Assembly: GCA_012031785.1 (NCBI GenBank)
Contig: JAAUTG010000009.1
Span: 1-36,428 of the forward strand
Direction of reading: 5' to 3'
Length of the DNA stretch: 36,428 bases
Source: Saprospiraceae bacterium
Lineage (GTDB): Bacteria > Bacteroidota > Bacteroidia > Chitinophagales > Saprospiraceae
Position numbers and translations under genes: made by a program. The notes below the pieces were generated by a model. The model saw nothing but the letters and a program-made list of their open reading frames with translations, was not told the DNA's origin and did not search any database. This document shows, one piece after another, positions 9,325-20,861 of this stretch. Each line of letters opens with the position of its first letter. Position 1 is the first letter of the stretch.

Positions 9325-10965
9325 CTACTTTTGACGCATGTAACTTTTATCCAAAAACTGATAACGGGCATCTGAATCAAATGGTATGCTTTTACTTTCT
9401 ACATTTAAAACCATCACATTCGGAGCTTTTTCCCCAGATTTTGCAGGTAACCACGCTGGTAAATCTTGTCCATTCGGGTTTCCTGTTTTGACAAAATTAG
9501 CAAAATAGTTTTGCATAGTTTCTGACACCTTGAAATCCTCCGCCGTCCAAACATAATCGTTTACTAAATACAAATTCCCCATGCAGTATTCAATCTCGCA
9601 GGCGTGTGGTGCGCCAAGCGGTTCAGGTCCTTTGGGTGCGTTATCATCTTTTTTTACCGTACCACCTGCCAACCCAGAAGCTAAAGTTTGATCTGCTAAT
9701 GGTGGACGAAGTTTACTATACAGATAGCGATAAACTGGTTGGTTGCTATGGTTGCGGTGCAAATCAAACCATTTCCAAGTGCTGTACGCAATAAAACGGT
9801 CAGAAGCAAGGTTAGTAGCAGACCATTCCAGCTCTTTGGGGGAACTATGTGGATAGTGTTTTAGCACCTCTGCATAGTCATTAGGATACATTTCCTTCAC
9901 TTTTTTGATGTAGTTTTCTTCGGTGTAAGGCAGTCCTTGCATCACTGCGCCACCAGAAATTTCGGCAGAGTTCCAACCTAACAAAAGTGGAACTTGCGCT
10001 TGCTGCTTGGCTTCAAAAATTTCGGGAAGAGTTTTAGGTAAAAAATAACCATCCACGACACAAGGAAAGCCAAATCGCTTGGATTCGTTGTATATTTCAT
10101 AAACTTCTCTTGTGCTCAACTTTCGCATCTCTGCAATACTTGGATAGCCCGCGTCTTTACAAAATTTCGTACCAATTGCTTCTGCTTCTGCCAAAGGGAT
10201 GGGTGCCAAAGTTGGATGAATACCTGCACCACTTTCCCCAATAGCACCAGCGATAAGGTTTTTGGACAAAGGAGAAGCCATCTGATAGCTCACCGAAATA
10301 GACCCTGCCGATTCTCCCGCAATGGTTACTTTCTTGGGGTCGCCTCCAAAAGCAGCAATATTGTTTTGTACCCAAACCAAAGCAGCTTGCTGGTCAAGTA
10401 ACCCGTAATTGCCAGACGCTTGATAGGGTGCTTCTGCGCTCAAATCAGGATGTGCAAGAAAGCCAAAAATATTTAGGCGATAATTCACAGTGACAGTAAC
10501 GATACCTTTTTTTGCCATACTTTCTCCATCGTAACGGTACTCTGACGCATCGCCAGCCACAAAGCCGCCGCCATAAAAATAAACTAGCACAGGCAAGTCC
10601 TTCGTGTTGCGCTTAGCAGGTGTCCACACGTTTAAATACAAACAATCCTCGCTCACACCAGCCGAACGTGACTTCATGTCCCCAAACACAAGCGCTTGCA
10701 TGGGTCTTGGTCCAAATGCTTTTGTTATCTTCACATCTTGCCAATTATCCAAAGGTTGTGGAGCCTTCCACCTCAATTCACCCACAGGTGGTTTGGCGAA
10801 GGGAATACCAAAATAAGTTTGAACTCCATTGCGCGTATCGTAGTTTCCCTCGATGACACCATGTTCAATTTTGACTTGCACAGGAAACGCATCTTTGTTT
10901 TGGCTCATAGCTAAAAAAGCAAAAAAAACTAAAAAAACAGATAGATTAAAAGACAAATTCATCAT
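9325..10965 (-). CDS. Type-B carboxylesterase, exported
   Basis: An alpha/beta-hydrolase of the carboxylesterase/cholinesterase family, 546 residues, intact. A signal peptide (residues 1-21, ending AMSQ) sends it to the periplasm or beyond. The catalytic triad is visible: Ser219 in AGESAGSISV, Glu335 in GWNSAEISGG and His454 in GAPHACEIEY. The oxyanion-hole motif YFYGGGF is near residue 130, and the SEDCLYLNVWTP signature near 105-116 is intact. It hydrolyses esters or lactones; the natural substrate cannot be read from sequence. It lies 236 bases downstream of the repaired end of the M20 amidohydrolase on the same strand, with no strong terminator between, so co-transcription is possible. 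The convergent fbaA terminator lies beyond its stop. Confidence 0.93.
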   Translation of the reverse strand: MMNLSFNLSVFLVFFAFLAMSQNKDAFPVQVKIEHGVIEGNYDTRNGVQTYFGIPFAKPPVGELRWKAPQPLDNWQDVKITKAFGPRPMQALVFGDMKSRSAGVSEDCLYLNVWTPAKRNTKDLPVLVYFYGGGFVAGDASEYRYDGESMAKKGIVTVTVNYRLNIFGFLAHPDLSAEAPYQASGNYGLLDQQAALVWVQNNIAAFGGDPKKVTIAGESAGSISVSYQMASPLSKNLIAGAIGESGAGIHPTLAPIPLAEAEAIGTKFCKDAGYPSIAEMRKLSTREVYEIYNESKRFGFPCVVDGYFLPKTLPEIFEAKQQAQVPLLLGWNSAEISGGAVMQGLPYTEENYIKKVKEMYPNDYAEVLKHYPHSSPKELEWSATNLASDRFIAYSTWKWFDLHRNHSNQPVYRYLYSKLRPPLADQTLASGLAGGTVKKDDNAPKGPEPLGAPHACEIEYCMGNLYLVNDYVWTAEDFKVSETMQNYFANFVKTGNPNGQDLPAWLPAKSGEKAPNVMVLNVESKSIPFDSDARYQFLDKSYMRQK

Positions 10966-11200
10966 TATTGATGTGTTTAAGTTTTATTGTTCTCGAACAA
11001 AAGTGGTGACTATCAGACCACAAAATCAGTCTAGTTTACAGTTATTTGGTTATTTGCTCAGATTGTATTTTTGATAAGGATAGCGCTAGGGCGACTGCCA
11101 GTCACCCCAACACTATCACGCTTTGTCAAGTCTTAAGTTGACGACATTCAACTTTAGGAGACGACTCCATGAATAAGTCAAATCACCCATCTGAAATAGT

Positions 11201-12648
11201 TTATTTCCTGTAATCCAAAGGAGGTTTCCTATCTCCCAAAAGTGCTTCATAGACGAAATTTTGCCTCGACGCTGTAGCAACTCCACCTTAGCGTCTTCAC
11301 AAACTGAGGGATTGTTAAAAATATCCAAAGCGGTCAGTGCTACTGTTTTAGCAGCTACTATCATACCCTTATGCCCAATACTCATCCCTCCTGCTGCTAC
11401 GGCTTGCCAACTATGCGGTGAAGTACCAGGCACCCAAGTCGCTGCACGCATTCCAGCGGTGGGAACTGCCCAACTTACATCTCCTACGTCAGTAGAACCC
11501 CCTTCGCCTTTTGCCACGTAGCGATAAGGTTCTATTTTTGCAGCATCTTCCAAGTTTTTGGTAGTACCATAGGTAAAAGAAGTAAGCAGCGTATTAGCAA
11601 ATGCAATCTCTGCCTCATCGTAATTCACACCACCCACAAAGTTGAGGTTTTGATACATCATTTTGGCTAAGGTTTCGTTAGGCAAGACATTGTATAGCCC
11701 ATGAATAACTTCGTACTCCATGCGGGTTTCCGTGCCGAGTGCAGCTGCTTGAGCGGCTTTCAATACCCGCTCAAAAGTGGATTTTACCTGTTCCATATCA
11801 GGATGGCGCACATAGTAAAACACTTCTGCGAACTCTGGCACTACGTTTGGTGCTTCGCCACCACTCGTAATTACATAGTGAATGCGCGTTTCCATAGGGA
11901 CGTGTTCGCGCATCATATTCACCATGTAATTCATGGCTTCCACTCCGTCTAAAGCAGAACGACCATTCCAAGGCGATACGGCTGCATGTGAAGCAATCCC
12001 ATAAAATCTAAACTTTGCAGACTTATTGGATAGAGAAGAAGCGGCATCAGCCACATTCCTATCTGCTGGATGCCAATGCAATACCGCATCTACATCATCA
12101 AATAGCCCCGCTCGAACCATATAGACCTTTCCTGCGCCTCCTTCTTCGGCTGGTGTTCCATAAAGGCGAATAGTGCCTTTTATGTTCTTCTTTGCCATCC
12201 AATTTTTTACGGTAATGGCTGCTGCGGTGGAGCCTGCACCAAAAAGATGATGTCCACAGGCGTGCCCTGCTTCTACGCCTTCTCGCACTTGGCGCGCAGG
12301 TACAGCATCTTGCGAAACGCCTGGCAAAGCGTCAAACTCGGCTAGAATACCAATCACAGGTTTACCACTTCCATAACTCGCTACAAAAGCAGTCGGAATA
12401 TCTGCTACCCCACTTTTTACTTCAAAACCTGCTTTGCGCAGTTCTGCTTGCAATAAAGTAGAAGATTTTTCTTCTTGATACCCTACTTCTGCATATTCCC
12501 AAATACTATGAGCAATTTTAGCGTAATGACTGGCGTGCTGCTCTAAAGACTCTAATACCATTTTTTTATCTTCTTTCGAAGTTTGGGCAGCCGAAATAAG
12601 GGTGCCAAGCAACAAAAAAAAAGGAACATAAGATATTTTGCTTATCAT
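11201..12648 (-). CDS. M20 amidohydrolase (AbgB-like), exported
   Basis: A dinuclear metallo-amidohydrolase of the M20D group, close in size and motifs to the aminobenzoyl-glutamate hydrolase B subunit. The metal-site residues are in GHACGHHLFG (about residues 128-137 from the chosen start), the PAEEGGAGK Glu pair (about 168-169) and LHWHPAD. The dimer-lid motif ASHAAVSPWNGRSALD is intact. I chose ATG 12646-12648 because MISKISYVPFFLLLGTLISA is a good signal peptide; an in-frame start 18 codons upstream spoils it. As written, the frame runs on to 11116 with an unrelated tail. One base added in the T4 run 11259-11262 gives the family-like ending YEALLGDRKPPLDYRK with a stop at 11201, 482 residues. 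It probably cleaves N-acyl amino acid or peptide amide bonds; the substrate is unknown. Confidence 0.86.
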
Positions 12649-12882
12649 TTGTGCATCAAAATTTTGTGATGAAAAAAAATAATAGGATGCAATTATACGC
12701 ACCTTTTTGTCAAAACTTTGACTGATTAGTTGCTGTATTTTTTGTTTTCCGTGATTTAATGATTAAAATTGCACTTTAATCGGTTAGCATGAGCCGCACA
12801 TTAGTTTGTAAAAACGTTGGTTAATAATAAATATTAGGGATATAACTCAACAGTGTATCCTGTACTAAAACAGAGTTTAAAT

Positions 12883-15800
12883 ATGATGCGTAAATTACTT
12901 TTATTGATTTCTTTAGTGTGGTTTGCCCACGCACTGTTCGGACAAACTTCCCTAACGGGGAAGATTACCGACGAAGAAACGGGCGAACCTCTGATTTTTG
13001 CAACCATCCTTTTAACAAAAAATGGAGTTTCTGTGGTAGGTTCTACTGCGGATGTGGATGGAAATTACAGTATTTCTCCCTTAGATCCAGGCACTTATGA
13101 TATTCAATTTTCTTACACTGGCTATCAATCCCAGCGACAAGAAGGTGTGGTGGTCTTCGCAGGGAAAGCCAACAAACTGGACATAAAACTATCTTCGGGG
13201 ATAGTGATAGACTCCGATATAGAGGTAATTGGCTACCGCGTCCCTTTGATTGAGCAGGACAACACCAGTCAAGGACAAACCATCACCAGTGAACAAATCA
13301 AAAGTCTTCCCTCTCGAAATATCACTGCCTTAGCTGCAACCACAGCAGGTTTAGGGACTACGGATGAGGGAGATGCTATCACGGCAAGAGGATCCCGTTC
13401 TGGTGCAACGGTATTTTATGTAGATGGTATCTTAACTAGAGGGCAGTTACCTCCCGAATCAGAAATTGATCAGTTGCAAGTCGTGACAGGAGGATTGGAA
13501 GCACAATATGGAGACATTACGGGTGCGTTAATCTCTATTACCACCAAAGGTCCGTCAGCAAGGTGGACAGGAGGTGTGCAAGCAGAAACTTCGGAATTCT
13601 TCAACGATTTTGACAATCGCATCCTCGATTTCAACGTCAGTGGTCCGTTGTTGAAGAACAAAGCTGGAGAATCGCTTGTAGGGATTCGTTTAGCAGGTCG
13701 TTATACTTATGATTACGACGACGATGCGCCAGGCGTGAATGTCTATCGCGTGAAAGATGAAACACTAGCAGAACTAGAGGCAAATCCTATTATTGTTAAA
13801 ACCACAGCGAACGGAAGTTCTTCCACAGTAGTAGCTGCGGACTTTACGACTTTGGATGACGTGGAAGCCCTAACTGCTAAACCTTTTGAGGATAATACTT
13901 TTTATTCCCTGAATGCAAAAATAGATGCTCGCTTAAACAAAGCAGTAGATTTGTCTTTCACTGGTTTTTACTCTACAAGAGAAAATTATTTTACACCAGG
14001 TCGAAACTCGGATAATAATTCTGCGGGCGGAGGAGAAAGCTGGCGCGTGTTCAACAGCCACAATAACCCTTTGGATGAAGACCAGACCTTACGCGGCAAT
14101 TTACGACTTCGTCACCGCTTGGGAGGTGCAAATGCTGCCACAGAAGGCGATGCAGCTTCTAGTGCAGTGATTCAAAATGCTTCTTACACCATACAATTGG
14201 GGTACGAAAACAACCAAGGTCAGACTGCTGATAGCCGACATGGAGATAACTATTTTAATTACGGTCATGTAGGTGATTTTGATTTTGAGTGGATTCCTAC
14301 GTTCAATTTCGACCCGCAAACTGGTGGATTAATTCATACAGACTACCGCCAAGTGTTGAGGGGCTACACGCCAGGTAGTTTTAATCCTGTCTTGGCAAAC
14401 TACAATAATGCGTTGGATATCAACATCAACGAGGGATTGAACAGTAATGTGCCAGGCTATATTGTATTTTTCTTTGGCAATCCAACGGCTAATGCGTCCA
14501 TAGGAAGAGACAATTTTTACACCGTGAATGGGCGTTTGGATAATCAGTATGGAGATTCATGGGGCTTTCACACCAACGTAGGTTCGGTGTATAACAGCGT
14601 TAGTAAATCAGACAATGACCTAGTCACATTGAACTTGAATAGCTCTTTTGAGTTAGTTCCAAAAGGAAATACTGACAAAGGCAGACATAGCATCCAGTTC
14701 GGTATTTGGTACGAGCAACGCACCAACCGTTTTTACAATGTACGACCGAGAAATATTTGGGATGTGGCGCGTCAACAGTCCAATATACAAATTAGAGGTA
14801 TTGCTGGAGTAGCCGACACGGTGGGTACTTTTGATGTTCCGGGATTTGGCACTGCCAATCTGCTTTCGCTTCAAATTGACGAGGGCGCAGATAACTTATT
14901 TTATCGCCGCGTTAGGGAAGTGACTGGGCAATCTTTAAATGATTATGTAAATGTGGATGGATTGTCACCTGACCAGTTGTCATTGGATATGTTCTCCGCT
15001 AAAGAATTGAACGACGAAGGTATTTTAAACTATTATGGATACGACCATTTAGGTAACGAGTTTGATGGTACTTTTGATGACTTTTTCAAAGCCACAGATG
15101 CTAATGGTATTCGTACTTTCCCAGTAGCACCCAATCGTCCGATTTATTCGGCTGCTTACTTACAGGATAAATTTAGCTTCCGCGACATCATTTTCCGAAT
15201 TGGCGTGCGCGTGGATCGTTATGATGCGAATACAAAAGTGTTGAAAGACAACTACTCTTTGTATGAAATTCAAGGAGCATCCGATTTTCACGCTCAAAAC
15301 CCTGATTTTGAGCGGCCCGGGAATATTGGTGACGACTTCAAGGTCTATACTAACGACGGAGCTACGGCGGTACAAGGCTACCGAGAGGGCGATCAGTGGT
15401 ATTTCGCTAACGGTACACCTGCCAACAGCCCGACACAGATTTTCTCTGGCGGTTTAGTGTTTCCTGCTTACCAAGACGAGCGCGTGAATAGTGTAGCAAA
15501 TTTTATTAAAGATAGATCGTTCGATCCAACGGTTTCATTTGAGGATTATGAGCCACAAATCAACTTTATGCCGCGTTTGGCGTTCTCCTTCCCAATTTCA
15601 GAAGATGCCAATTTCTTTGCTAATTATGATGTACTGGTGCAGCGTCCGTCTTCTAATACTATCGCTACGGCTTACGATTATTTCTATTTCACAGATGTGA
15701 ATACGACTAGAAATAATCCGAATTTGAAGCCTGAAAAGACAATCACTTACGAAGTTGGTTTTCAGCAAAAACTTTCCACAGCTTCTGCTTTAAAAATATC

Positions 15801-16591
15801 AGCTTATTATCGAGAAATGCGCGATATGATTCAGTTGCGTACCTTTTTCCCAGTTCCTATTGTGAATCAATATACCACTTACGATAACATAGATTTTGGT
15901 ACCGTAAAAGCCTTCAGTTTTCACTTATGACTTGCGCAGGGTGAAAAACGTAACGGTGAATGCTAACTACACGTTACAATTTGCAGATGGTACAGGTTCA
16001 AGTTCAGATTCTCAACGCGGCTTGACCTCAAGAGGGAACATTAGAAACTTGATTCCACTCAATTTTGATGAGCGTCATCGCATCAACTTGATTTTGGACT
16101 ATCGCTACGGTGCAGGTGCAAAATACAACGGACCAGAGCTATTGGGCAAAAAGATACTAGAGAATTTTGGTATCAACTTGCAGGCTATTGCGGTATCGGG
16201 TCGCCCTTACACGGCTACAAGTCTTCCGACTATATTGGGTGGTACTGGTTTCAAAGGAGCTATTAACGGCGCGAGAAACCCTTGGAACTTTGCTTTGAAC
16301 TTGCGTATAGATAAAGACTTTGTACTGCCAGGAAATACAGGCTTAAATGTCTATGTGCGTGTACAAAACGTCTTAGATAGGCGCAATGTGATCAATGTTT
16401 ATTCTGCAACAGGCTCTGCTTTTGATGATGGTTATTTGGCTTCTGCCAATGGATTTAATCAGTTAAGAACCATACAAGGGTCTGTCAGAAGCGTGGATTC
16501 GTACTTGGCTTCTTATCAATGGTCCATTTTGAATCCGAATCTATTTAGTTTGCCAAGACGTATTTTTGCAGGTATTGCTTTAGATTTCTAA
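12883..16591 (+). CDS. TonB-dependent receptor with carboxypeptidase-like N-terminal domain
   Basis: A large outer-membrane receptor. The start is ATG 12883, which begins the signal peptide MMRKLLLLISLVWF...ALFGQ; a GTG at 12853 would add ten unsuited residues. A CarboxypepD_reg-like domain (about 22-105, GKITDEETGEPLIFATILL) is followed by a plug (about 125-220, with SGATVFYVDGI and GGLEAQYGDITGALISITTK) and a long barrel with late-barrel motif NLKPEKTITYEVGFQQ, ending in RRIFAGIALDF with the terminal aromatic. One frame break occurs at the T4 run 15918-15921. Removing one T joins FSF to TYDLRRVKN and gives 1235 residues. It is the first of three same-strand genes followed by a T9SS-type secreted protein and a PorV-like barrel. 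Ligand unknown. Confidence 0.87.
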
Positions 16592-16625
16592 ATTGAACTT
16601 TTTTTGTACAAAACGATTTTAGCAA

Positions 16626-16737
16626 AAAAATTAAACCTCTTTTGACGAGTGTTGTGGCAGGAACTAAAAAAGAATCGCAATTTCGACTAGCATTTTTAGT
16701 CATCATGCCACAACCTATTGTCAAAAAACTAATTTTA
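16626..16737. repeat. Large nested palindrome between the receptor and the T9SS gene
   Basis: Four arms pair in order around a short centre: AAAATTA (near 16627) with TAATTTT (16731-16737), TTTTGAC (16640-16646) with GTCAAAA (16720-16726), GTTGTGGCA (16651-16659) with TGCCACAAC (16706-16714), and ACTAAAAA (16663-16670) with TTTTTAGT (16693-16700). The unpaired gaps are 3-5 bases on each side, so the whole forms a roughly 110-base cruciform or RNA hairpin. It does not resemble the other repeat family. Confidence 0.75.
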
Positions 16738-16760
16738 ATTAAATTACAACATTTACTGTT

Positions 16761-19700
16761 ATGAAATATAATCAAAAATTATGGTTGATTTTCGGACTAG
16801 CTTGGTGCTGGAGTACCTTAATGTACGCCAACATTGACCCTAACCGAAGACAAGCTCCTAACCCTAATCGAATTGAGCATAGAAACAACTGTGACCCAGC
16901 AGTGGCACAGATAGACCAAGCCATCAATAACGTTAGAGCACGACTTTTGACAGGTGGTGACGTGTGGTGGGATGGTAGCGACGGACGCTATGTGGTGCCT
17001 AAGGTACCAGCGGGTCAGCCAGAAGTATCCTCCATCTTCGCAGGTGGCGTATGGCTTGGGGGATTTGACCCAGCAGGTAACTTAAAATTAGCCGCTCAAG
17101 AATTTGGACGAAGCTCCGGAGATGCTGATTTTTGGCCAGGTCCGCTAGACCCTATTTTGGGAAGCGTCACACAAGAGATTTGTTCAAAGTGGGATCGTTT
17201 TTTCAGAGTAACAGGAGAGGAAATTGACCAGCACTTGCGCAATTATGAAGCAAGTGTAAGAGAGGGAAAACCTTACAGCACAAACGACATTCCAAGAAAC
17301 GTGCGTGGTTGGCCCGCCAGAGGCAATCAATTTTTCTTTGATATACACGAATTTGAATTACCCAACACGGATCAAGGGTTGGCTGGTTTTGGGATGTTGA
17401 CGGGAATGGCTTATATGACCCTGACCAAGGAGATTATCCTGTTATTGAAATTCGAGGGTGTCCTGAACCACAGTATCCAGATGAAATGATTTTTGGATAT
17501 ACAATGACGCAGGTAATATTCACTCTGTAACGCAAGGTGATCCACTTCAGATGGAATTGCAAGTACAAGCGTTTAGCTACGCTACGAATGACGAAATCAA
17601 TGACATGACTTTCCAACGCTATAAACTTATCAATCGAGCTATTGAAAGTATTGATAGTGTGTTTTTGCGATGTGGGTGGATCCAGATTTAGGTTGTTCTA
17701 CCGACGATTTTGTAGGCTGCGATACGTTGCGAAGTTTGGCATTCATTTATAATTCGGATGCTGTGGATGGAGAAAATGGCTCGACTTGTCCTGGTGGAGT
17801 CAACACGTATGGCGAGAATATTCCTATTGTGGGGATTGACTATTTTAGAGGTCCTTTGGATGAAAACTTCCAAGAAATTGGAATGTCTTCTTTTACTTAC
17901 TACAATCGTGCTGGATTGGGCGCGGAGCCTGGAACCGTTGACCCCAATACGGCTTCCCAGTTTTATAATTACATATCAGGTTCTTGGGGAGACGGTTCGC
18001 CATTTACTTTTGGGGATGATGCCTACCGAGATGGCATACCGATTAAATATGCTTTCGTAGGGAATCCGTCAGAAGGTAACGAATGGTCAATGTGTAGCTC
18101 TGGTGCAGACCCTAACCAAGACCGTCGTACTGTACAAGCTTCTGGACCGTTTCGCTTGGACCCAGGCGCTGTAAATGAGTTGATTGTGGGCGTAGTTTGG
18201 GTAGCTGATCAATTGTATCCTTGCCCTGACATCGAGGGGATTCGTTTTGCCGATGATATTGCACAGGCTTTGTTTGACAACTGTTTTGAGTTGACGGATG
18301 GACCTGATGCACCAGATATGGACTTTATTGAATTGGATCAGGAAATCGTGGTACTAATTACCAACGATTCTTTGATTTCTAATAACGCTTTTGAACAATA
18401 TGCTCAGCGCGGACTTCAAATTCCTGCCTTTGCTAGTGATTCCTTGTATCGCTTTGAAGGGTACAAAGTGTATCAACTTATCGGACCTGATGTTACTTTG
18501 GCAGATGTGGAAGACCCAGACAAGGCTCGCCTAGTGTTCCAAGCAGATTTGAAAAACAAAATCAGTAGAATATTTAATTGGGAAGAGCAGGAAAGCCCTT
18601 TGGACGAGACGTTTTACGCGCCAGTGTTGAAAGTGCAAGGTGCAGATGCAGGTATTCGACATTCTTTCAGAATTACAGAAGATCAGTTTGCGCAAGGTGA
18701 TCGCCGCTTGATTAACCATAAAAAATACTACTTTACTGCAATCGCTTACGCTTACAACAATTTTGAGGACTATAACCCGAAGACAGAAGTAGGGCAGCGA
18801 GAACCTTATTTGGAAGGCAGACGCAACATCGGTGATGGAACAAATCCTTACTATACTGCTATTCCGCGTCCATTGGTTTATCAATCGTTGAATGCTAACT
18901 ACGGAGACGGTACAATTATTACGCGCTTAGATGGCATTGGAGCAGGACAAAAGTTCTTAGATATTTCGGAAGAGTCCAGAGCCGCTATTATCAATGGTAC
19001 TTTTGATGGTACAATCACCTATAAACCAGGCGCAGGTCCTATTGATGTAAGTATTGTCAATCCATTGCTTGTTCAAGATGGAGAGTACGTGTTGACGTTC
19101 GTAGATGACAATTTGAATAACACTACGTTAGAGCCTGGTACAGGTTGGAGGTTGATTGACACAAAGAATAATCGAGAAATTAAATCTGAAAGTTCTATTG
19201 AGCAACTCAATGATCAAATTATTGGAGAACTTGGATTTTCCATCGCTATCGTACAAAGTGATGAGCCAGGAGAAAATGCAGATAACTCCAACGGCTTAAT
19301 CGGCTATGAGGAAGTCTATTCAGACTCTACTAAGTCAGCTTGGTACTCCGGTGTGACAGACGATGCTTTAGGATTTGGAGATGTGAATTTTCAAACCCCT
19401 ATTTTCTTTAATTTGATGGCTACTTCTTCAGCAGAAGAAGATGAGATTTTGGACTTGAAGCAGGCTTATAGAAAAGTAGGTCCTGGCTATTGGTATCCTT
19501 ACACACTTGCCGATTGGAGAGCTAGAGAATCCGATGATAACGGAATAGGTTACTTTTCTCCTGCTTGGACGGATCGCGTTGGCGGTAATAATGGAGGTAT
19601 TGTCAGAACCAGTAATCCACTTTCTGCCCTGAACAATGTGGATATTATTTTAACCAAAGATAAATCAAAATGGAGTCGTTGCGTAATTGTCGAAACAGCT

Positions 19701-20786
19701 TCCAATTATGATGTGATTAATATTACACAACCTTTTGGACCCGCGCCACAAGGTAGAAGCAAATATTTTGATGTGCGCGACGCACCATCCGTTGGAAAAG
19801 AAGATACGAACGGCGACGGGCTACCTGACCCAGACGGCGACGGTGTGGGGATGGGATGGTTTCCTGGCTATGCTATTGATGTAGAAACGGGCCAGCGCGT
19901 GAATATCTTTTTCGGAGAAAATTCTATCTATGGTGGAGCAACCATCACTTACGCTGGTACACCTATCAATACCGCAGAATTTGAAGGTGTTTTCACGGGT
20001 AGAGATATGATGTGGAATCCTAGTAGCACGCCTTTCTTACCTCCAGGCTTGACAAACGGGCAGTTCAATCGTTTTAATTTCATTTTAGGTGGACAGCATT
20101 ATGTTTATGTAACAAAACAACCTTATGATGGGTGTGAGGCGCTTCGCTCGCGTTTGGCTATTGGGCAAGTAGCTATCAGAAAAGTGCAAGCTATGCGTGA
20201 AGTCACTTGGGCTTCCATGCCATTCTTGATAGAGGGACAAGAGATGCTGCCTTATGCGCAAGGTTTAGTACCGAATGATTTGTTAATCAAGTTGCGCGTG
20301 GACAATAAGTACCAAGTGCAAAAGGGAACAGACCAGTACAAGGGCTATCCTTCTTATCGCTTTAAACTAGAAGGCGTAACAGCAGATGAAGTGAATAAGG
20401 AAACCGCATCAGAAGCCTTGAAACAGGTGAATGTATCGCCAAATCCTTATTATGGCTATTCTGCTTATGAAAATTCGCAATTTAGTACCGTCGTAAAGAT
20501 TACGAACTTGCCTGCTGCTTGCGTGGTAACCATTTATTCTTTGGATGGTAAATTCATTCGACAGTACAACAGAAACGAATCAGGGCTTGTGCCTGGTCCT
20601 AGAAATAACAATCGTCCATTGGAGCGCCAACAAATCAATCCTGATTTGGAATGGGATTTGAAGAATACAAAAGGGATTCCAGTAGCCAGTGGAGTTTACC
20701 TTATCCATATTGATGCTGGTGAATTGGGTGAGCGCGTAATCAAATGGTTCGGCGTAGCACGTAGATTCGACCCATCTGGACTTTAA
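16761..20786 (+). CDS. Very large secreted protein with T9SS type-A-like C-terminal domain
   Basis: A 1342-residue protein after repair of three breaks, each needing one T, at 17387-17390, 17490-17494 and 17662-17666. The signal peptide is MKYNQKLWLIFGLAWCW...YA. The body is Asp/Gly/Asn-rich and I recognise no enzymatic domain. It carries an EF-hand/thrombospondin-type calcium-like stretch, DTNGDGLPDPDGDG. A second such site, DVDGNGLYDPDQGDYP, is restored only after repair of the first break. The last 100 residues (VNVSPNPYYGYSAYEN, ITNLPAACVVTIYSLDGKFI, then GIPVASGVYLIHIDA) follow the type-A sorting-domain pattern, so export by T9SS and anchoring at the surface are likely. The next gene is a PorV-like barrel and the previous one a TonB receptor. 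The role is unknown; a structural or ligand-capturing surface protein is plausible. Confidence 0.8.
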
Positions 20787-20797
20787 TTTATGACATA

Positions 20798-20829
20798 ACG
20801 AGGATAATTTCTTCAAAAATTATCCTCGT
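20798..20829 (+). terminator. Perfect 13-bp hairpin between the T9SS protein and the PorV-like gene
   Basis: ACGAGGATAATTT (20798-20810) and AAATTATCCTCGT (20817-20829) pair perfectly around the 6-base loop CTTCAA. There is no long T-run after it (CGTCTTTATTC follows), so it could be a partial terminator or an mRNA-stability hairpin that sets the ratio of the two neighbouring genes. Confidence 0.6.
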
Positions 20830-20861
20830 CGTCTTTATTCAACCATAAGTATTTAACAATC

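Noticed and set aside
11116-11258. A novel C-terminal extension on the M20 amidohydrolase
   Set aside because: The other frame gives the family-typical ending YEALLGDRKPPLDYRK, so the extension is an artefact of a missing base at 11259-11262.
15918-15932. Programmed ribosomal frameshift in the second TonB receptor
   Set aside because: The same kind of break occurs in a dozen unrelated genes, in both directions and at any homopolymer, with no shared slippery site or downstream structure.
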